Of a DNA stretch of 64,000 bases, positions 59,998 to 64,000 are shown one piece after another. This DNA comes from Streptomyces dangxiongensis (GTDB taxonomy: Bacteria > Actinomycetota > Actinomycetes > Streptomycetales > Streptomycetaceae). The translations under genes and the position numbers were made by a program. Position 1 is the stretch's first letter, and the number at the start of each line of letters is the position of its first letter. The DNA is taken from the NCBI RefSeq assembly GCF_003675325.1, contig NZ_CP033073.1:310001-374000 (forward strand), in the 5' to 3' direction. The notes beneath the pieces were generated by a model. The model made no database searches, had not been told where the DNA came from, and saw nothing but the letters and a program-made list of their open reading frames with translations.

Positions 59998-61290
59998 GTG
60001 GGCGCACGGGCCGGCGGGATCGTCCTCGGTGTCATGAGCCGCCGCCGCACGGGGCGTTCACCGGGCGGTGCGGCGGGGTGGTCGCGTCCCGGAGGGGCCA
60101 TGCGGGGGCGGGACCCCGGTGAGCCGCACCGGACCGCCACGTCTCTGGAGCTCCTCTTCGGCCTGTGCTTCGTCATCGCCGTGGCGGAGGCCTCCCGGGG
60201 CCTGAGCGCCGCGGTGGCCGGCGGACACGCCGCCTCCGGCGCCCTGCGTTTCGCGCTGGTCTTCTTCACGGTCTGGTGGGCGTGGATGAACCTGACCTGG
60301 TTCGCCTCCGCCTACGACCCGGACGACGTGCCGTACCGGCTGACGGTGCTCGCGCAGATCACCGGGTCACTCGTGCTGGCCGCCGGGGTCGCCCGGGCCT
60401 TCGAGGACGGTGACCTGCGCGTCATCACCCTGGGGTACGCGGTCCTGCGGACGACCCTGGCCGCCCTGTGGCTGCGGGCCGCGCGGTCGGATCCGGCCCG
60501 GCGCCGGACCGCGCTGCGCTTCGCCGCCGGGGTGACACTCTGCCAACTGGGGTGGACGGCGTTGCTGTTCGTCCCGGCGCAGGTGCGGTTGCCGGCGATC
60601 CTGGTGATGATCGCCGGCGAGCTGACGGTCCCCGTGTGGGCGCAGTCTGCGGGGATGACCCCGTGGCATCCCCGTCACATCGCCGAGCGCTACGAGTCGT
60701 TCGTCCTCATCGTGCTCGGCGAGTCCGTGGCCGCCGCCGCCGCCGCGGTCCGTGACGCGGCCGGCCGGCACCGCGACTCCGGCGCGCTGTACCTGCTGGC
60801 GGTCGGGGGTCTGCTCATGGTCTTCGCCATGTGGTGGCTGTACTTCGCGCGGCCCGCGCACACGATCCTCGCCACGACGCACCGAGCGGCGCGCAGGAGG
60901 TTCGTCTGGGCGTACGGCCACTTCCCGGTCTTCGCCTCGGCCGCGGCCGAGGGCGCCGGCCTGGCCGCTTACGCCGTGCTGACGCAGCGCCACGGTGACG
61001 CGGTGCCCCTGGCCGCGCGTGCCGCGGTCACCGTGCCGGTGGCGGTGTTCCTGATCACGGTGTGGGCCGTGCACGTACGCCCTCACCGGCGCCGCGGCAC
61101 CGAGCGGTTCGCGTTCCCCGCCGTCGCCGTCGCGGTGCCGGCCGCCGCCTTCGCACCGGCACCCGCGCTCGTCGCCGGGCTGCTGTGCGCGGCCCTCGTC
61201 GTCGTGGTCACCAGGGCCGACCGGGCGTCGTGCACGGGCGGACCAGTCGGGGTGCACGCACAGGAAGGCCGCCGCGCCGGAGGTGCCTAG
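59998..61290 (+). CDS. LtrA-family (low temperature requirement A) membrane protein
   Basis: 430 residues from the GTG at 59998, chosen for the AGGAGAGGAA just upstream. After a ~45-residue polar head come TSLELLFGLCFVIAVAEASRGL and about ten hydrophobic helices. Typical LtrA segments include FTVWWAWMNLTWFASAYDPDD and HIAERYESFVLIVLGESV. The biochemical role of the family is unknown. No link to the peptide cluster is evident. Confidence 0.85.
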   Translation: MGARAGGIVLGVMSRRRTGRSPGGAAGWSRPGGAMRGRDPGEPHRTATSLELLFGLCFVIAVAEASRGLSAAVAGGHAASGALRFALVFFTVWWAWMNLTWFASAYDPDDVPYRLTVLAQITGSLVLAAGVARAFEDGDLRVITLGYAVLRTTLAALWLRAARSDPARRRTALRFAAGVTLCQLGWTALLFVPAQVRLPAILVMIAGELTVPVWAQSAGMTPWHPRHIAERYESFVLIVLGESVAAAAAAVRDAAGRHRDSGALYLLAVGGLLMVFAMWWLYFARPAHTILATTHRAARRRFVWAYGHFPVFASAAAEGAGLAAYAVLTQRHGDAVPLAARAAVTVPVAVFLITVWAVHVRPHRRRGTERFAFPAVAVAVPAAAFAPAPALVAGLLCAALVVVVTRADRASCTGGPVGVHAQEGRRAGGA

Positions 61291-61404
61291 CGTGAGGGCG
61301 GGGCAGACGCGACCGCGCCGATGTGCGGGAACACGACGCGTCGGCCGGTCCGTGCCATGACGTGCTGCGACGCGCACATGTCGCTTGAGAAGGGGGGTTC
61401 CAGG

Positions 61405-63288
61405 GTGCCGACGATGCCGGTCGGGCTGGTCCCGCAGGCCACCGACGATGCCGCGGACCTGGTCGTCCGCAACGCGAAGGTCCACACCGGCGACCGTGGC
61501 CGGCCGCGGGCCGGGGCGATCGCCGTGCGGGACGGTGTCATCACGGTCGTCGGGGACGACCACGACGTCGCCCCGCACGTCGGCGCGGCCACGCGGGTGG
61601 TCGACGCGCTCGGCCGGCGGGTGGTCCCGGGGCTCAACGACGCTCATCTGCACGTGATCCGCGGCGGTCTGAACTACGTCCTTGAGCTGCGCTGGGACGG
61701 CGTTCCGACGTTGCGCGAGGGTCTGCGGATGCTGCGGGAACAGGCGGCGCGCACACCCAAGGGGCAGTGGGTGCGGGTGGTGGGCGGCTGGTCGGCCGAG
61801 CAGTTCGCCGAGCGCCGGCTGCCGACCGTGGCAGAGCTGAACGCGGCGGCTCCGGACACCCCCGTGTTCGTCCTGCACCTGTACCAGTCGGCCGTACTGA
61901 ACCGGGCGGCGCTCAAGGCCGCCGGGTACGGCAGGGACACGCCCGATCCCCGGGGCGGCCAGATCGTGCGCGGCCGGGACGGCGAGCCCACCGGCATGCT
62001 GCTGGCCGCGCCGAGCGCCCTGGTGCTGTACTCGACCCTGGCGAAGGCGCCCGTGCTCGCGGACGCGGACCGCAAGACCTCCACCCGGCACTTCCTGCGG
62101 GAACTGAACCGGTTCGGACTGACGTCGGCCATCGACGCGGCCGGCGGTTTCCAGAGCTTCCCCGAGAACTACGCCACCGTGGTCGAACTGGCCGAGGCCG
62201 GTCAGTTGTCGCTGCGGATCGCCTACCACCTCTTCCCGCAGACGGCCGGGCAGGAACTGGCCGACCTGACCCGCTGGACCGAGTCGGCCCGCCCCGGGGA
62301 CGGTGACGCGTGGCTGCGGCTGAACGGCGCCGGGGAGAACCTGACCTGGGCGGCGGCCGACTTCGAGAACTTCGCCCAGCCGCGCCCGGAACTCGCCTCC
62401 GGCTACGAGACGGAGTTCGAGAAGGCGGTGCGCCTTCTCCTGGAGCACGGGTGGGGTTTCCGGCTGCACGCCACGTACGACGAGACGATCCGCCGCGATC
62501 TCGCCGTCTTCGAGAAGCTCGCCGCCGAGGGACTCTTCCCGGGCGGCAACCGGTGGCTGTTCGACCACGCGGAGACCGTGTCCCCGGCGAGCCTGGACCG
62601 GATCGCCGCCCTGGGCGGGGCGGTGTCCGTGCAGAACAGGCTGTCCTTCCAGGGCGAGGCGTTCCTGCGCCGCTACGGCCCCGGGGCCGCGGCCGACGCC
62701 CCGCCGGTCCGGGCCATGCTGGAGCGCGGGCTGACGGTGGCCGCCGGCACGGACGCCACCCGGGTCTCCACCTACAACCCCTGGGTCGCCCTGCACTGGC
62801 TGGTCAGCGGGCGCAACGTCGCCGGCCTGCCGCTGCGCCCGCCGGCGAACCGGGTCGACCGCACGACCGCGCTGGAGATGTTCACCCGCGCCGGGGCCGC
62901 GCTGACCGGCGAGGAGGAGGTCAAGGGCGTGCTGCGTCCGGGCTGTTACGCCGACCTCGCGGTGCTGTCCGAGGACTACTTCACCGTGCCCGAGCCGGAC
63001 ATCCCGCACATCGAGTCGCTCCTCACCATCACCGGTGGCCGGATCGTGTACGCCACCGCCGAGTACGAGGGGCTGGACGAGGAGCTGCCGCCCGTCAGCC
63101 CCGGCTGGAGCCCGGTCGCCCACTACGGCGGTTACCAGGCCTCCCGGCCCGGCGCCGCCGGCGCCCGCCAGGCCCAACTGCTGGGCGAGGCCGTCACCGC
63201 GTCCGAGGAACACCGGGCGTGGCGCGTCACGCGCGGCCTGGTCGCGGACGCCCCGGACATCTCCTCCGATCCCTGCTTCGTCCTCTGA
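61405..63288 (+). CDS. YtcJ-like metal-dependent amidohydrolase
   Basis: About 627 residues from the GTG at 61405 (AAGGGGGG seven nt upstream); in-frame starts at 61378 and 61321 exist. Amidohydrolase superfamily: VVPGLNDAHLHVIRGG carries the first His-x-His metal pair, FRLHATYDETI and LFDHAETVSP supply further His ligands, and AAGTDATRVSTYNPW holds the catalytic Asp. Substrates of YtcJ-type enzymes are usually N-acyl or cyclic amides and are not predictable here. It is followed, 132 nt on, by an isochorismatase-family hydrolase, a pairing that suggests a small catabolic operon. Confidence 0.87.
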   Translation: MPTMPVGLVPQATDDAADLVVRNAKVHTGDRGRPRAGAIAVRDGVITVVGDDHDVAPHVGAATRVVDALGRRVVPGLNDAHLHVIRGGLNYVLELRWDGVPTLREGLRMLREQAARTPKGQWVRVVGGWSAEQFAERRLPTVAELNAAAPDTPVFVLHLYQSAVLNRAALKAAGYGRDTPDPRGGQIVRGRDGEPTGMLLAAPSALVLYSTLAKAPVLADADRKTSTRHFLRELNRFGLTSAIDAAGGFQSFPENYATVVELAEAGQLSLRIAYHLFPQTAGQELADLTRWTESARPGDGDAWLRLNGAGENLTWAAADFENFAQPRPELASGYETEFEKAVRLLLEHGWGFRLHATYDETIRRDLAVFEKLAAEGLFPGGNRWLFDHAETVSPASLDRIAALGGAVSVQNRLSFQGEAFLRRYGPGAAADAPPVRAMLERGLTVAAGTDATRVSTYNPWVALHWLVSGRNVAGLPLRPPANRVDRTTALEMFTRAGAALTGEEEVKGVLRPGCYADLAVLSEDYFTVPEPDIPHIESLLTITGGRIVYATAEYEGLDEELPPVSPGWSPVAHYGGYQASRPGAAGARQAQLLGEAVTASEEHRAWRVTRGLVADAPDISSDPCFVL

Positions 63289-63291
63289 ACC

Positions 63292-63329
63292 CCCGGAAGG
63301 GGCCGGGCCCCCGAGCCGTCCCTTCCGGG
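63292..63329 (+). terminator. Possible hairpin after the amidohydrolase
   Basis: CCCGGAAGGG and CCCTTCCGGG form a 10-bp stem around an 18-nt GC-rich loop, starting four nt after the stop. It might be a terminator or attenuator before the next gene. Confidence 0.45.
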
Positions 63330-63420
63330 TTCCCACCCGCCGGCACCGTCCACCGGACGGCGCCCTCCCGCGGCACGGACAGCGGTCCGCGCCGCTCCCT
63401 GCCCAGAAAGGCCCACCCTC

Positions 63421-64000
63421 ATGGTCGACATCGCCGATGTCACGCCCGCTCCCAGCCCCGACCTGCTCACGCCGGACAACTGCGCCGTGCTGTTCGTGGA
63501 CCACCAGCCGCAGATGTTCTTCGGCACCGGCAGCGGTGACCGCACCGCCATCATCAACGCCACCCTCGGCCTGGCCAGGGCCGCCCGGGCCTTCGACGTC
63601 CCGGTCGTGCTGAGCACCGTGGCCGCCGAGTCCTTCTCCGGCCCGATCCTGCCCCAGCTCGCGGACGTCTTCCCCGACCAGAAGATCATCGACCGCACCA
63701 GCATGAACGCCTGGGAGGACGCCGCCTTCGTCGAGGCCGTCAGGGCCACCGGCCGGCCCAAGCTCGTCATCGCCGGTCTGTGGACCGAGGTCTGCGTGGT
63801 GCTGCCCACCCTGTCCGCGCTCGCCCAGGGCTATGAGGTGTACGTCGTCACCGACGCCTCCGGCGGCGTCAGCCCCCAGGCCCACGAGCACGCCGTGCAG
63901 CGCATGATCCAGGCCGGCGCCGTCCCCGTCACCTGGGTACAGGTGCTGCTGGAACTCCAGCGCGACTGGGCCCGCACGGAGACCTACACCGCCGTGACGG
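63421..64000 (+). CDS. Isochorismatase-family hydrolase (YcaC-like), truncated by window end
   Basis: At least 193 residues, ATG with AGAAAGG upstream; the 3' end lies outside. Cysteine-hydrolase triad candidates are Asp in VLFVDHQPQMFF near residue 25, Lys in FPDQKIIDRTSMNAWED, and Cys in GLWTEVCVVLPTLSA near residue 123. The order and the long form are those of YcaC-like hydrolases. Substrate unknown. Probably co-transcribed with the amidohydrolase. Confidence 0.87.
   Translation, partial: MVDIADVTPAPSPDLLTPDNCAVLFVDHQPQMFFGTGSGDRTAIINATLGLARAARAFDVPVVLSTVAAESFSGPILPQLADVFPDQKIIDRTSMNAWEDAAFVEAVRATGRPKLVIAGLWTEVCVVLPTLSALAQGYEVYVVTDASGGVSPQAHEHAVQRMIQAGAVPVTWVQVLLELQRDWARTETYTAVT

Noticed and set aside
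60367..63891. A 1174-codon open frame on the minus strand
   Set aside because: Antisense of LtrA, amidohydrolase and isochorismatase genes, all of which have clear motifs on the plus strand.

Overview
The window is high-GC actinobacterial DNA and almost certainly Streptomyces. Codon third positions are strongly GC-biased, starts are a mix of ATG, GTG and TTG behind purine-rich ribosome binding sites, many genes overlap by 4 nt (ATGA/GTGA/TTGA), and the gene families are typical of that genus. No rRNA, tRNA, insertion sequence or CRISPR array was seen.

Region 1 (1-7.3 kb, mostly minus strand) is a signalling locus: a partial GAF/PP2C phosphatase, a MarR regulator (plus), a cobalamin-binding protein with the Wx9EH motif of CarH/LitR photoreceptors, a PAS-type PP2C phosphatase overlapping it by GTGA, an RsbW-like anti-sigma kinase, a SigB/SigF-type sigma factor and a STAS anti-anti-sigma factor. 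The cobalamin gene and the sigma gene each carry an apparent frameshift.

Region 2 (7.3-16.5 kb) is a complete isorenieratene-type carotenoid locus: crtY-crtT-crtU on minus, and crtE-crtI-crtB plus a Rieske protein on plus. The STAS gene starts 12 nt after crtU, so the partner-switch genes read on from the carotenoid operon. A second PAS-PAS-GAF-PP2C phosphatase and a 28-bp tandem repeat follow (16.5-19.1 kb).

Region 3 (19.2-56.7 kb) is a nonribosomal peptide cluster. It has five adenylation domains, five carrier domains and three condensation domains spread over six small proteins, and no cis thioesterase. Tailoring and supply genes are: an ornithine/lysine cyclodeaminase, a proline/pipecolate cis-3-hydroxylase family enzyme, two VioC-like Fe/2OG oxygenases, a CmlA-type diiron beta-hydroxylase, a flavin-dependent halogenase, a NodU/CmcH carbamoyltransferase, a degenerate acetylglutamate-kinase homologue, a GNAT enzyme and an SDR. 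There are also three stand-alone thioesterases, a heterodimeric ABC exporter and a CPA2 antiporter. One A-domain pocket looks proline/pipecolate-like, two look histidine-like, and three C domains make a tetrapeptide. This matches the GE81112 family of translation inhibitors (3-hydroxypipecolate, hydroxycitrulline-type residue, histidine-type residue, chloro-beta-hydroxyhistidine). I infer a GE81112 or close-relative cluster.

Region 4 (57.4-64 kb) holds argG, a decayed dienelactone hydrolase, a LtrA-family membrane protein, a YtcJ-like amidohydrolase and the start of a YcaC-like isochorismatase-family hydrolase that runs off the right edge.
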